Positions 20,947-29,883 of a stretch of 64,000 nt of DNA are shown here, piece by piece. The notes under the pieces are model-generated. The model saw only the letters and a program-made list of their open reading frames with translations. It searched no databases and was not told where the DNA came from. The translations under genes and the position numbers were made by a program. This DNA is from Xanthomonas sacchari (lineage in GTDB: Bacteria; Pseudomonadota; Gammaproteobacteria; Xanthomonadales; Xanthomonadaceae): contig NZ_CP100647.1 in the NCBI RefSeq assembly GCF_024266585.1, positions 3,701,001 to 3,765,000 on the forward strand. The letters are read 5' to 3'. Position 1 is the first letter of the stretch; each line of letters opens with the position of its first letter.

Positions 20947-21077
20947 GGTGGGCACCGCTTGTGTCTGGTGAGGTGGTCCGGCAGTCGCCGCACGGCGATT
21001 GCGCGATATCGGATGGGCCAAGCACGGAACGCACTGGCCGGAAAGCCGGGCATTTTAACCCAGCTCGGCAGCCATGG

Positions 21078-21860
21078 CTAGGGCTTGGGTGGATTTTCCT
21101 GTTCGGCGGCCGGCGCCGCCTCCCGCTCCTGGCGGAATTCCTGCAGCAGGCGCCGGTCGGCCGCGCTCAGCGCCGCCTCGTCCAGCAGCTCCGGGCGCCG
21201 CAGCCAGGTCCGCCCCAGCGCCTGCATGCGCCGCCAGCGGGCGATCGCGGCGTGGTTGCCGGACCGCAGCACCGCCGGCACCTCGCCCAGCGCGTGCTCG
21301 CGCGGGTGGGTGTAGTGCGGGCAGTCGAGCAGGCCGTCCGGCCCCTCGAAACTGTCCTGGGCGGCGGATTCGGCATCGTTCAGCGCCCCCTCCTGCAGCC
21401 GGGTCACCGCGTCCACCAGCACCGCCGCGGCCAGTTCGCCGCCGGACAGCACGTAGTCGCCGATCGAGATTTCCTCGTCCACGGCCGCGGCGACGAAACG
21501 CTCGTCCACGCCCTCGTAGCGCCCGCACAGCAGCAGCAGCCGCGGCAGCGCAGCGAGTTCGCGGGCCTTGGCCTGGGTCAGCGGCCGCCCTTGCGGGCTC
21601 AGATAGATCAACGGCGCCGGCTGCGGATCGGCCGCGCGCACCGCCTGCAGGCAGGCCTGCAGCGGCTCGATCATCATCACCATGCCCGGGCCGCCGCCGA
21701 ACGGGCGGTCGTCGACCTTGCGGTAGCCGCCAGTGGCGTAATCGCGCGGGTTCCACCCGTGCAGGTCCAGCAGCGCGCGCTCCTGCGCACGCCCGACCAC
21801 GCCGAACGCGGCGCACTGGGCGACGAAGTCGGGGAACAGGCTGATGACGTCGATGCGCAT
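21078..21860 (-). CDS. trmD: tRNA (guanine-37-N1)-methyltransferase
   Basis: This 260-residue SPOUT-fold enzyme methylates G37 in tRNAs that read CNN and GGN-type codons, preventing frameshifts. The knot region has [15 protein letters not shown] and [17 protein letters not shown], the S-adenosylmethionine-binding trefoil of TrmD. The N-terminal [13 protein letters not shown] and the GGGPGMVM loop are typical. It lies 73 bp after rimM and 131 bp before rplS in the ribosomal operon. Confidence 0.97.
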   Translation of the reverse strand: MRIDVISLFPDFVAQCAAFGVVGRAQERALLDLHGWNPRDYATGGYRKVDDRPFGGGPGMVMMIEPLQACLQAVRAADPQPAPLIYLSPQGRPLTQAKARELAALPRLLLLCGRYEGVDERFVAAAVDEEISIGDYVLSGGELAAAVLVDAVTRLQEGALNDAESAAQDSFEGPDGLLDCPHYTHPREHALGEVPAVLRSGNHAAIARWRRMQALGRTWLRRPELLDEAALSAADRRLLQEFRQEREAAPAAEQENPPKP

Positions 21861-21933
21861 GAGGCGGGGAATGGGGAGTCGGGAATGGGGAATGGGAAAG
21901 GCAAAAGCTAAAGCGGCCGCATGGCCGCTTTGC

Positions 21934-22446
21934 TCAGAACTCGGGGTCCCAGTCGACCACGACCAGGTTGGCCTCGAAATCCACCGACTTGATGTAGTCC
22001 GGCTGCACGAACGGCACCAGCCGCTCGCGGTCGCCACGCACCACCAGCACGTCGTTGGCGCCGGTGGAGAACAGGTGCGAGACCTGCCCCAGCGCCACGC
22101 CGTCGACGGTGCGCACGTCCAGGCCTTCCAGGTCCACCCAGTAATATTCGTCCGGCCGCGGCGGCGGCAGGCTGCTGCGCGCCACGTAGATCTCGGTGCC
22201 GCGCAGGGCCTCGACCGCGTCGCGGTCGGTGATCTCGGGCAGCGTGGCGATCAGGTACTTGCCGGATTCGCGGCCGCGCACGCCACCCAGGCTGCTCTCG
22301 CTGCCGTCGGGCTTGCGCACGATCCAGGGCTGATAACGGAAAATGGCGAGGCGCGGCTCGGTCCAGGACTCGAGCTTGGCCTCGCCACGGATGCCGAACG
22401 CGCCGAGGACCCGACCGAGCAGGATGCGGCGCTGGCTGTCTTTCAT
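21934..22446 (-). CDS. rimM: Ribosome maturation factor RimM
   Basis: This 170-residue factor binds S19 and assists maturation of the 30S head. The N-terminal RimM domain has [20 protein letters not shown]; the C-terminal PRC-barrel domain has [21 protein letters not shown] and a Val/Asp-rich end (VVVDWDPEF). It lies 44 bp after rpsP. Confidence 0.96.
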   Translation of the reverse strand: MKDSQRRILLGRVLGAFGIRGEAKLESWTEPRLAIFRYQPWIVRKPDGSESSLGGVRGRESGKYLIATLPEITDRDAVEALRGTEIYVARSSLPPPRPDEYYWVDLEGLDVRTVDGVALGQVSHLFSTGANDVLVVRGDRERLVPFVQPDYIKSVDFEANLVVVDWDPEF

Positions 22447-22490
22447 CGGGGCAAACGCAAGGGCCGCGCGCCAGGCGCGGCCCGCAAGGA

Positions 22491-22751
22491 TCAGGCCGCG
22501 GCGGCCTGGGCCTTGGTGGCTTCCTTGTACAGGTTGCGCACCTTGTCGGTCAGCTGCGCGCCATTGGACAGCCAATGGTCGACGCGGGCCAGATCCAGCA
22601 CCACGCGCGGCTCGGCGCCCTGGGCGACCGGGTTGTAGTAACCGACGCGTTCGATGTTGCGGCCGTCGCGCGCGCTGCGCACGTCGGTGACGATGATGTG
22701 GTAGAAGGGGCGCTTCTTGGCGCCGCCACGGGTAAGGCGGATCTTGACCAT
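22491..22751 (-). CDS. rpsP: 30S ribosomal protein S16
   Basis: This 86-residue protein is S16, needed for 30S assembly. It has the standard N-terminus [19 protein letters not shown] and the GYYNP motif. It is the first gene of the operon. Unlike in Escherichia coli, ffh does not lie directly upstream: pabC, a nitronate monooxygenase gene and a secreted-protein gene intervene. Confidence 0.97.
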   Translation of the reverse strand: MVKIRLTRGGAKKRPFYHIIVTDVRSARDGRNIERVGYYNPVAQGAEPRVVLDLARVDHWLSNGAQLTDKVRNLYKEATKAQAAAA

Positions 22752-22900
22752 GGTGAGTTTCCGGTGTTGCCCAGTCGCCAGGATGGCGCGGTGAACCGAC
22801 GATTATAGCCACCGCTCCTGCTGCTGCCAAGTCGTTGCCGCGGCAAGGGGATTGGGGATTGGGGGATTCGCGGGAAGCGGCAGCACTGTCCTCGGGGCGC

Positions 22901-23701
22901 TCAGATCGCCTGCCAGGGCTGGGTGCGCAGCGCTTGCTCCAGCAACTCCAGCAGTTCTCCGGCCGGGCGCAGCGCACGCCCGTCCACCGCCGCCACCGCC
23001 TGCTGCCCGCGGGCGTTGCAGGTGAAGGCGGCCACGCCCGCCCCCAGCTCCTCGACCGATAGCGGCCGTACCTGCTGCGCCACGCCCAGCGCGGCCAGCC
23101 CGGCCTGCAACAGCCGCTGCTGGGTGCCACGCAGCGCCGGCGCCTGCGGCCAGTGCAGGCAGGCCCCGTCCCACACGCCCAGGTTCCAGGTCGGCCCCTC
23201 GGCCACCTGCCCCTGAGCGTCGACGAACAGCGCATCGTCGCTGCCGGCCTGCAGCGCCAGGCGGCGCTGCTGGAACGCGCCGAAGGTGCCGACATGCTTG
23301 AGCTGCGGCGCCTCGCGCGCGAACGCGCCGCTGCGCAGGCGCAGCGGTGCCGGGTCGGCCTGCGCCGGTTCCGCCAGCGACACCAACAGCTCCACCGCGC
23401 AGTCGTCGGCGGCCCGGCGCAGGGTGAAGGCAGGCGAGAACACGGTGACGCGCAGCGACGCATCGGCACGCCCAGATGCGGCCAACGCCGCACGCAGTTC
23501 GCCGCGCAGGCGCGCCTCCGCCAAGGCACTGCCGAACAGGGCCGCGGTGGCCTGCTGCAGCCGCTGCAGGTGCAGGTCGAAACCGCGCACGGCGCCGTCG
23601 CGCACCTGCATGGTGCTGAAGTGGCCGTAGTTGACCAGCGCCGCCGCGGCCAGCACGTCGGCCGTGGCCGGCTGGCCGCCATGGAAGACCTGCGCGCTCA
23701 C
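22901..23701 (-). CDS. pabC: Aminodeoxychorismate lyase, class IV PLP enzyme
   Basis: This 266-residue class IV aminotransferase-fold enzyme probably converts 4-amino-4-deoxychorismate to p-aminobenzoate and pyruvate for folate. The fold is clear from [17 protein letters not shown] at the N-terminus, the Lys of LKHVGTF (the PLP-binding lysine), and the motif [20 protein letters not shown]. The start is a GTG at 23701, overlapping the stop of the upstream gene by 4 nt (GTGA), so the two are translationally coupled. D-amino-acid or branched-chain aminotransferase activity is the alternative within the family. The FQQRR stretch after the Lys fits PabC. Confidence 0.8.
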   Translation of the reverse strand: MSAQVFHGGQPATADVLAAAALVNYGHFSTMQVRDGAVRGFDLHLQRLQQATAALFGSALAEARLRGELRAALAASGRADASLRVTVFSPAFTLRRAADDCAVELLVSLAEPAQADPAPLRLRSGAFAREAPQLKHVGTFGAFQQRRLALQAGSDDALFVDAQGQVAEGPTWNLGVWDGACLHWPQAPALRGTQQRLLQAGLAALGVAQQVRPLSVEELGAGVAAFTCNARGQQAVAAVDGRALRPAGELLELLEQALRTQPWQAI

Positions 23702-24768
23702 AGCAGGGCCTGCGCCTGCGCCCACCAGCGCGCCAGCAGTTCCGCCGCCGGCTGCGCCGGTGCCATCCATGCCGACTGCCCCGCCCAGGCCTGCATCGCC
23801 GCCAAGCGGTCCTCGCGCTGCGCGGCCTGGCGCATCGGCGCGGTCAGCCCGCGCTGCACCGGGTACGGCCGCGGCGGCGGCGCCTCCGGCGCGGCGGCGG
23901 CGCGCACGTAGTCGGTGGCCAGCGCCCGGCCCAGGCGGCCGGAGAAGGCACGGGTCAACGTGGTCTGCTCGGGTTCGGCCTGAGCCAGCCCGTCCGCCCA
24001 GGCCGGCGCCAGCGCCGCCTCGGGGGTGCGCAGCAAGGCGGTGCCGATCTGCACCGCGCTCGCGCCCAGGGTCAGCGCGGCGGCGATGCCGCGTCCGTCG
24101 CCGATGCCGCCGGCGGCGATCACCGGCACCTGCAGGTGGTCGGCCAGCCGCGGCAGCAAGGCGAACAGGCCGCTCAGTTGCCGCTCGGCGCTGCCGGCCT
24201 CGAAGGCACCGCGGTGGCCGCCGGCCTCGGCGCCCTGGGCGACCACCGCATCGGCACCGGCAGCCTGCGCAGCCAGCGCCTCCTCCAGGGTCGTGGCGCA
24301 GGCGAACCAGGCGATCCCGGCCTGTTGCAGGCGCTGCACCTGGTCCGGCCGGAACAGGCCCATGATCGACGAGGCCACCGTCGGACGCGCCGCAAGCAGG
24401 GCCTCGAACTGGGCGTCGAAATCGGCCGGCGCCGCATCGCCGGCGGCGGCGTCGACCGGCGGCCCCCAGCCGCCGAGGAAGCTGCGCACCTCGGCTTCGG
24501 CCGTGGCATCGCGCGCGGGCGGCGGGTCCGGCACCCACAGGTTGACCTGCGTCGGGCCGCCACCGGCGGCGCGGAACGCATCCATCCACGCCGCGATGTC
24601 CTGCGGCGCGGACAACACCGCCCCCATCGCGCCCATGCCGCCGGCAGCGGCGACCGCGGCCGACAGCGGCACCGGGCAGGCGCCGGCCATCGGGCTGAGC
24701 AGGATCGGCAGGCGCAGGCCGAAGCGAGCGCAAAATGTGGTGGCGCGAGCCTGAAGCGAAGGATGCAT
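23698..24768 (-). CDS. Nitronate monooxygenase family flavoprotein
   Basis: This 356-residue FMN protein has the TIM-barrel of the 2-nitropropane dioxygenase/nitronate monooxygenase family, which oxidises toxic nitronates such as propionate-3-nitronate. Signs are [15 protein letters not shown] at the N-terminus, the glycine-rich [13 protein letters not shown] with the catalytic-region His, and the phosphate-binding [24 protein letters not shown]. The start at 24768 has GAGAGGG just upstream. Its stop overlaps the GTG of pabC. Why a detoxifying flavoenzyme is coupled to pabC is unclear. Related enzymes of this superfamily act as enoyl reductases, so the substrate is uncertain. Confidence 0.85.
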   Translation of the reverse strand: MHPSLQARATTFCARFGLRLPILLSPMAGACPVPLSAAVAAAGGMGAMGAVLSAPQDIAAWMDAFRAAGGGPTQVNLWVPDPPPARDATAEAEVRSFLGGWGPPVDAAAGDAAPADFDAQFEALLAARPTVASSIMGLFRPDQVQRLQQAGIAWFACATTLEEALAAQAAGADAVVAQGAEAGGHRGAFEAGSAERQLSGLFALLPRLADHLQVPVIAAGGIGDGRGIAAALTLGASAVQIGTALLRTPEAALAPAWADGLAQAEPEQTTLTRAFSGRLGRALATDYVRAAAAPEAPPPRPYPVQRGLTAPMRQAAQREDRLAAMQAWAGQSAWMAPAQPAAELLARWWAQAQALL

Positions 24769-25013
24769 TGCCCTCTCACCGTGCACAGAAGGCATCAGTA
24801 TGCGCGACACGCCCAGCCATCTGCCGGCAGCTGAGCATGAATGGAAAGGCGCGCCGCCTATCGTCGTGGCGGCGCGTCCAACGCCAATGCCGTGGACTGT
24901 TGCGCTCGCCATGGCACGCATTGACGGGACTTCCGGCACCCTTCCCACAAATCCGCGGAGGTCACCAGCGCAACCCCAGAAGCGGGTCCGTGCATCCGGA
25001 CCCGCCAGCGCCG

Positions 25014-25916
25014 TCAGGCGCCGAAGTGGATGCTGCCACGCAAAGGCGTGGAATTCGCGTCGCAGTACTGCTCGAAGTCCGCATAGAGCCGAACGACATT
25101 TCCCTGAGCATCCTGCTCGATCTTGCGCACATTCAAGGTGCCACGGGTCGCGTTGCACCCGCGCCCGTTGCCATCGAAATCGAAACCGGCGTTGACGCTA
25201 TCGGCGAACCGACTGAAGGTGTACCGCCCGGGCACCAAGGTCTTGCCAGCGGGCGCGGCGATGGTCGCAGTCCAATCGTCGCGCAGGCCAGAGGCGGCAT
25301 ACTGAAGCCGTGAGGGCGTCCCGCTCAGCGCAAACACGCTCGTATCGTTGTAATAGGTCTTGTCCACGCCACCCGCGACATAATCGTCGTCGCCGCTGTT
25401 CAACTTTAGGAACAGCGGCGCGGCGTTGTAGCTGACCACGCCCGCAAGCGCCGGCGCCTTGTTGGTCTCGCATTGCTGAACGAACGACGCCTCCAGCTGA
25501 TCCACGTTCCCGGCGGCATCGAACGAGACCTGCCTGATCGACACCTTTCCCCAGATGTCGTTGCAGCCTCGTCCGGTGCTGGAGACGTCGAGCCCGGGCG
25601 AGCGGCCGGTCCTGAACGACGAACGCTCTGCATTGGCGTAGACGCTGGGAGCGAGCCCGGTCCCGACCGGGGGAGTGATCGTGATCGACCAGTACTCGCC
25701 GGTCGTACTGGTGATGGATAACGAGACCCGATCCTTGTTGCCGCGCACACCGAATGTCGCGTTCGCGTCGGTCAGGACGGCCTTCTTGCCCTGGCCGATG
25801 TAGTCGCCTGCGTTGCTGGAATACGAAAAGATCGAGGCGGCGTCACACGCGAACGCCAATCCGGCACCCGCCACCACCGCCGCGAACCTGCACACGTGTC
25901 CATTGAGTCCTTGCAT
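25014..25916 (-). CDS. Secreted protein with two internal repeats, unknown function
   Basis: This 300-residue protein is not one I recognise. It has a signal peptide ending near ACDAAS. The mature part is two related copies of about 130 residues: copy 1 covers about 31-160 and copy 2 about 168-300. Both share the order Gly-Asp/Tyr opening, a W-S/T-I-T..P or W-T-A-T-I..P strand, [14 protein letters not shown] matched by [14 protein letters not shown], the motif GRGCND or GRGCNA, then a strand with VRK or IRQ, and a final QQCE or EQYC. The two Cys per copy are conserved and probably form one disulfide per repeat. The composition suggests a beta-sandwich exported to the surface or medium. It is transcribed alone. 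Confidence 0.75.
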   Translation of the reverse strand: MQGLNGHVCRFAAVVAGAGLAFACDAASIFSYSSNAGDYIGQGKKAVLTDANATFGVRGNKDRVSLSITSTTGEYWSITITPPVGTGLAPSVYANAERSSFRTGRSPGLDVSSTGRGCNDIWGKVSIRQVSFDAAGNVDQLEASFVQQCETNKAPALAGVVSYNAAPLFLKLNSGDDDYVAGGVDKTYYNDTSVFALSGTPSRLQYAASGLRDDWTATIAAPAGKTLVPGRYTFSRFADSVNAGFDFDGNGRGCNATRGTLNVRKIEQDAQGNVVRLYADFEQYCDANSTPLRGSIHFGA

Positions 25917-26029
25917 ACATCCTCCGATGATTAGGTTTGCCCGGTCCGGAGCAAGCCGCGTCCGTCCACGGACGCGTCATCCTAAGCATCGGCAGTGTCA
26001 TGCGCTGCGACAGGCACCGCCACCGCGGT

Positions 26030-27409
26030 TCAGCGGAACGGCAGGCCGCCGCGCCCCCCCATGCCGCCCATCATGCCCTTCATGCCGCGCATCAGGCCCT
26101 TCATGCCGCCGCCGGCCATCTTGCTCATCATCTTTTCCATCTGCTGATACTGCTTCATCAGCTTGTTGACGTCGGCCGGCTGGGTGCCGGAGCCGCGGGC
26201 GATGCGCGCGCGGCGCGAGCCGTTGAGCAGGCCCGGGTTGCGCCGCTCCTTCTTGGTCATCGAGCCGATGATGGCGATCATCCGCGGCACGTCCTTGTTG
26301 CCGGCGACCTGCTGCTTGAGGTGCTCGGGGATCTGGCCCATGCCCGGCAGCTTGTCCATCAACCCGGACAGGCCGCCCATGTTCTGCATCTGCTCGAGCT
26401 GGTCGCGCATGTCGTTGAGGTCGAACTTCTTGCCCTTGGCGACCTTCTCGGCGAGCTTCTGCGCCTTGTCCTTGTCGACCTGGTGCTCGACCTGCTCGAC
26501 CAGCGACAGCACGTCGCCCATGTCCAGGATGCGGCTGGCCAGGCGGTCGGGGTGGAACACGTCCAGGCCGTCGGGCTTCTCGCCGATGCCGATGAACTTG
26601 ATCGGCTTGCCGGTGATGTAGCGCACGCTCAACGCCGCGCCGCCGCGGGCGTCGCCGTCGGTCTTGGTCAGCACCACGCCGGTCAGCGGCAAGGCCTCGC
26701 TGAACGCCTTGGCGGTGTTGGCCGCGTCCTGGCCGGTCATCGCGTCGACCACGAACAGGGTTTCGGCCGGGGTGATCGCCGCGTGCAGCGCCTTGATCTC
26801 CTCCATCATCGCCGCGTCGATGGCCAGGCGGCCGGCGGTATCGACCAGCAGCACGTCGACGAAGGACTTGCGCGCATCGGCGATGGCGGCGCGGACGATG
26901 TCCACCGGCTTCTGCGAGGCCTCGGACGGGAAGAACAGCCCCCCGACCTGCTCGGCCAGGGTCTTGAGCTGCTCGATCGCGGCCGGGCGGTACACGTCGG
27001 CCGACACCACCATCACCTTCTTCTTGCGCTTTTCCTTCAGGTGCTTGGCCAGCTTGCCGACCGTGGTGGTCTTGCCCGCGCCCTGCAGGCCGGCCATCAG
27101 CACGATCGCCGGCGCCGGCACGTTGAGGTTGAGGTCGCTGGCGGCCGAGCCCATCACCGTGGTCAGCTCGTCGCGCACGACCTTGATCAGCGCCTGGCCC
27201 GGGGTCAGGCTCTTGAGCACCTCCTGGCCGACCGCGCGCACCTTGATGCGCTCGATCAGCGCCTGCACCACCGGCAGGGCGACGTCGGCCTCGAGCAGCG
27301 CGATGCGCACTTCGCGGGTGGCTTCGCGGATGTTCTCCTCGGTCAGGCGACCGCGGCCGCGCAGGCGCTGCATGGTGCCGGAGAGGCGTTGGGTGAGGGA
27401 TTCGAACAT
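26030..27409 (-). CDS. ffh: Signal recognition particle protein Ffh
   Basis: This 459-residue SRP54 GTPase binds signal sequences on nascent chains with 4.5S RNA and delivers them to FtsY. The N domain (residues 1-85) begins MFESLTQRLSGTMQRLRGRG. The G domain has GLQGAGKTTTVGKLAKHLK (P-loop), LVDTAGRL and TKTDGDARGG. The M domain from about 300 is methionine-rich, contains RIARGSGTQPADVNKLMKQY for RNA binding, and ends in a Met/Gly-rich tail. It diverges from ypjD, as in enterobacteria. Confidence 0.98.
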   Translation of the reverse strand: MFESLTQRLSGTMQRLRGRGRLTEENIREATREVRIALLEADVALPVVQALIERIKVRAVGQEVLKSLTPGQALIKVVRDELTTVMGSAASDLNLNVPAPAIVLMAGLQGAGKTTTVGKLAKHLKEKRKKKVMVVSADVYRPAAIEQLKTLAEQVGGLFFPSEASQKPVDIVRAAIADARKSFVDVLLVDTAGRLAIDAAMMEEIKALHAAITPAETLFVVDAMTGQDAANTAKAFSEALPLTGVVLTKTDGDARGGAALSVRYITGKPIKFIGIGEKPDGLDVFHPDRLASRILDMGDVLSLVEQVEHQVDKDKAQKLAEKVAKGKKFDLNDMRDQLEQMQNMGGLSGLMDKLPGMGQIPEHLKQQVAGNKDVPRMIAIIGSMTKKERRNPGLLNGSRRARIARGSGTQPADVNKLMKQYQQMEKMMSKMAGGGMKGLMRGMKGMMGGMGGRGGLPFR

Positions 27410-27514
27410 GCGGGCGGGTCGCGGACGGGAAACGGCCGTCGATTATAGCCGGGCGCGCCGGCGATCCCGGCCGCCGCCGTCACAGGCGCCGGCGCGATAT
27501 GCGAAACTGACCCG

Positions 27515-28309
27515 ATGCTCATCACCGTCCTCGCCACCGTGCTGTACCTGGCCGCAACCGGCCTGCTGATCGCCGCGGTGGTGCGCGACCGGGTGGACCG
27601 CAGCCGCGCCTGGCTGTGGCCGGCGCTGCCGGCGGTGGCCCTGCATGCGGGCTATCACGTGCAGGTCGCCCTGCACACCGCCGGCGGCCCGGACATGCAC
27701 TTCTTCGCCGCGCTGTCGCTGGTCAGCCTGGGCATGGCGCTGATGACCACGCTGGTCGGCGCCAGCGGGCGCATGGCCGCGCTGGGCGTGGTGGTGTTCC
27801 CGCTGTCGGCGGCGCTGCTGCTGGCCTACCACGGCTACGGCCACGCGCCGGCGCCGGTGCTGGACTGGCGACTGCAGTTGCACGCCTGGCTGGCGCTGCT
27901 GGCCTACGCCACGCTGGGCATCGCCGCCCTGCTGGCGGTGATGCTGTGGCTGCAGGAACGCGCGCTGCGACGTCGCGACTTCCATCCCTGGCTGCGCGCG
28001 CTGCCGCCGCTGACCGCGCTGGAGACGCTGCTGTTCCGCACCATCGTGGTCGGCTTCATCCTGCTGACCCTGACCCTGCTGACCGGGGTGCTGTTCGTGC
28101 AGGATTTCCTGGCGCAGCGGCTGGTGCAGAAGACCGTGCTCAGCGTGCTGTCGTGGATCGTGTTCGGCGCGCTGCTGTTCGGCCGCTGGCGCTACGGCTG
28201 GCGCGGGGTCAAGGCGGTGCACTGGACCCTGGCGGCGATGGTGTTGCTGCTGCTGTCGTTCTTCGGCAGCAAGTTCGTGATCGAACTGGTGTTGGGGCAC
28301 GCACAGTAG
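27515..28309 (+). CDS. ypjD: CcsA/YpjD-type inner-membrane cytochrome c assembly protein
   Basis: This 264-residue polytopic protein has eight predicted transmembrane segments and belongs to the CcsA/CcmC haem-handling family. A conserved pattern near residues 127-150 (LQLHAWLALLAYATLG) includes a His in the right place for haem, and a second His lies in AVHWTLAAM near residue 238. In YpjD proteins the function is undefined, unlike in true CcsA. It lies divergent from ffh, the classical context of ypjD. Confidence 0.85.
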   Translation: MLITVLATVLYLAATGLLIAAVVRDRVDRSRAWLWPALPAVALHAGYHVQVALHTAGGPDMHFFAALSLVSLGMALMTTLVGASGRMAALGVVVFPLSAALLLAYHGYGHAPAPVLDWRLQLHAWLALLAYATLGIAALLAVMLWLQERALRRRDFHPWLRALPPLTALETLLFRTIVVGFILLTLTLLTGVLFVQDFLAQRLVQKTVLSVLSWIVFGALLFGRWRYGWRGVKAVHWTLAAMVLLLLSFFGSKFVIELVLGHAQ

Positions 28310-28338
28310 CCTGCGCAGCCGGTCGCAGCACATCGGTT

Positions 28339-28408
28339 CGCAGGAGCGGCTTCAGCCGCGACCGGGCGTTCCCGGGAATGCCCGGTCGCGGCTGAAGCCG
28401 CTCCTGCG
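28339..28408. repeat. Perfect 29-bp inverted repeat between convergent genes
   Basis: The arms at 28339-28367 and 28380-28408 are exact reverse complements and consist of the genome-wide GGAGCGGCTTCAGCCGCGAC element plus flanks. The 12-nt centre (GTTCCCGGGAAT) is itself nearly palindromic. It sits between the 3' ends of ypjD and galM and could terminate both. Confidence 0.9.
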
Positions 28409-28419
28409 ACGCCCCTCCA

Positions 28420-29487
28420 TCAACCGCCGCCCGGCTCCGCCAGCGCCGCTTCCACCGCGGCCCAGTCGGCGCCGCGGCCGACCTCGGCGAAGCGGTAGGC
28501 GATGCGGTGCCGGTAGACCTGGCCCGGACGCAGGATGCTGTCGGGGAAATCCGGCTGGTTCGGTGCATCCGGGTAGCCCTGCGGCTCCAGGCAGATGCCG
28601 CGGCCCAGCGTCGGATGCTGCCGGTCCAGGCCCTGGCCCTCGTACAGCTGCACGGCCGGCATCGGGCTGGCGACGCGCATGGCCACGCCGCTGTGCGGCG
28701 AATACAGCAGCGCGGTGCAGTCGTGGCCCGCGGCCAGCACCAGGCAGTGGTCGTAGCCGGCGCTGAGCGACAATTGCGGATCGGCGGCGATGTCCTTGTC
28801 GGCGATCGCGCGCGCCTGGCGGAAATCGAACGGCGTGCCGGCGACGGCGGCGACCTCGCCGCGCGGCAGCAGCGCCGCGTCGCGCACCGGCAGGTAGCGG
28901 TCGGCCGGCACCCGCAGCCACTGCGCCGCGGCGGGCGGCACCGCGGCATCGCCGGCCAGGTTGAAATAGGGGTGATGGGTGAGATTGAGCGGGGTCGGCG
29001 CATCGGTCCGCGCGACGAACTCGACGCTCAGGCAGCGGCCTTCGACGCGATAGGTCGCCTCCACCGACAGGTTGCCCGGGTAGCCCTCCTCGCCGGCCGG
29101 CGAGTCGTAGCGCAACTGCAGCGTGCGCTCGGTCTGCGCCAGCAGCGTCCACACCCGGCGGCCGAAGCCCAGCGCCCCGCCGTGCAGGTGGTTGGCGCCC
29201 TCGTTGGCGGTGACCGCGTAGCGCCGGCCATCGACGGTGAAGGCCGACCCGGCGATGCGGTTGCCGAAGCGCCCGACCAGCACGCCCAGGTAGGCCGGGT
29301 CCTGCAGGTAGTCCTGCAGCGTCGGCAGCCCCAGCACCAGTTCGGTCGCGCCGTGCGTGCCCTGCAGGCGCAGGCTGCGCAACAGGCCGCCATAGGTCAG
29401 CAGTTCGGCGCGCAGGCCGTCGCCGCTGTCCAGGACCACGCACTGGATGGCGGTACCGTCGGGAAGATGACCGAAGAGCGAGGACAT
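28420..29487 (-). CDS. galM: Aldose 1-epimerase (mutarotase)
   Basis: This 355-residue enzyme interconverts the alpha and beta anomers of aldoses. The family pattern is full: GRFGNRIAGSAF, the substrate-binding ANEGANHLHGG, the catalytic His in LNLTHHPYFNLAGD and the catalytic Glu in GICLEPQGYPDAPNQ. The start at 29487 matches the family N-terminus; an ATG 9 codons upstream is possible. It has no signal peptide. It is transcribed away from a secreted GH51 arabinofuranosidase gene from a shared region, which suggests it handles arabinose or galactose released from arabinogalactan, though the enzyme is general. Confidence 0.93.
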   Translation of the reverse strand: MSSLFGHLPDGTAIQCVVLDSGDGLRAELLTYGGLLRSLRLQGTHGATELVLGLPTLQDYLQDPAYLGVLVGRFGNRIAGSAFTVDGRRYAVTANEGANHLHGGALGFGRRVWTLLAQTERTLQLRYDSPAGEEGYPGNLSVEATYRVEGRCLSVEFVARTDAPTPLNLTHHPYFNLAGDAAVPPAAAQWLRVPADRYLPVRDAALLPRGEVAAVAGTPFDFRQARAIADKDIAADPQLSLSAGYDHCLVLAAGHDCTALLYSPHSGVAMRVASPMPAVQLYEGQGLDRQHPTLGRGICLEPQGYPDAPNQPDFPDSILRPGQVYRHRIAYRFAEVGRGADWAAVEAALAEPGGG

Positions 29488-29673
29488 GCAGGAGCCTGGG
29501 GCGGTGACGCGCATGCGCGGGCCCCGCAGCATAACCAGCGCTGGCGCGACACGGCCATCGCCGCGCGGGCATCGGCGCTGCGCTGTGCGATGGCGCGCAC
29601 ACTCGAGCAACGCACCGCCTGCGGTGCCACGCCGCGCATTCCAATTCCGATATAGCGGCAACGCATTTGGGCA

Positions 29674-29703
29674 TTGGTCCGCCCTTCGCGTGTCTTTTAT
29701 GCT
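29674..29703 (+). promoter_or_regulatory. Possible promoter of the GH51 gene
   Basis: TTGGTC (29674-29679) and TATGCT (29698-29703) with an 18-bp spacer form a weak sigma-70-like pair in the 396-bp region between galM and the GH51 gene. Upstream, GCATTCCAATTCC at 29636-29648 resembles the arms found before the galactan receptor. The remainder of this gap has nothing I can call. Confidence 0.3.
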
Positions 29704-29883
29704 CGGGCTGGGGAATGGACAGGGGCGACCGGGGACAGCGCACCACGGCGGCGCGGACGCGATCGCACCTGGGCTGCGTTCCCCGATGCGGCACCGGCCC
29801 GGCGCCACGCCAAGGCCGCGTGCCGGCTGCCATTTCCAAGCGGCGCTGGCGACGGCGCCGCCCTACCCGACAAGGAGCTCCCG

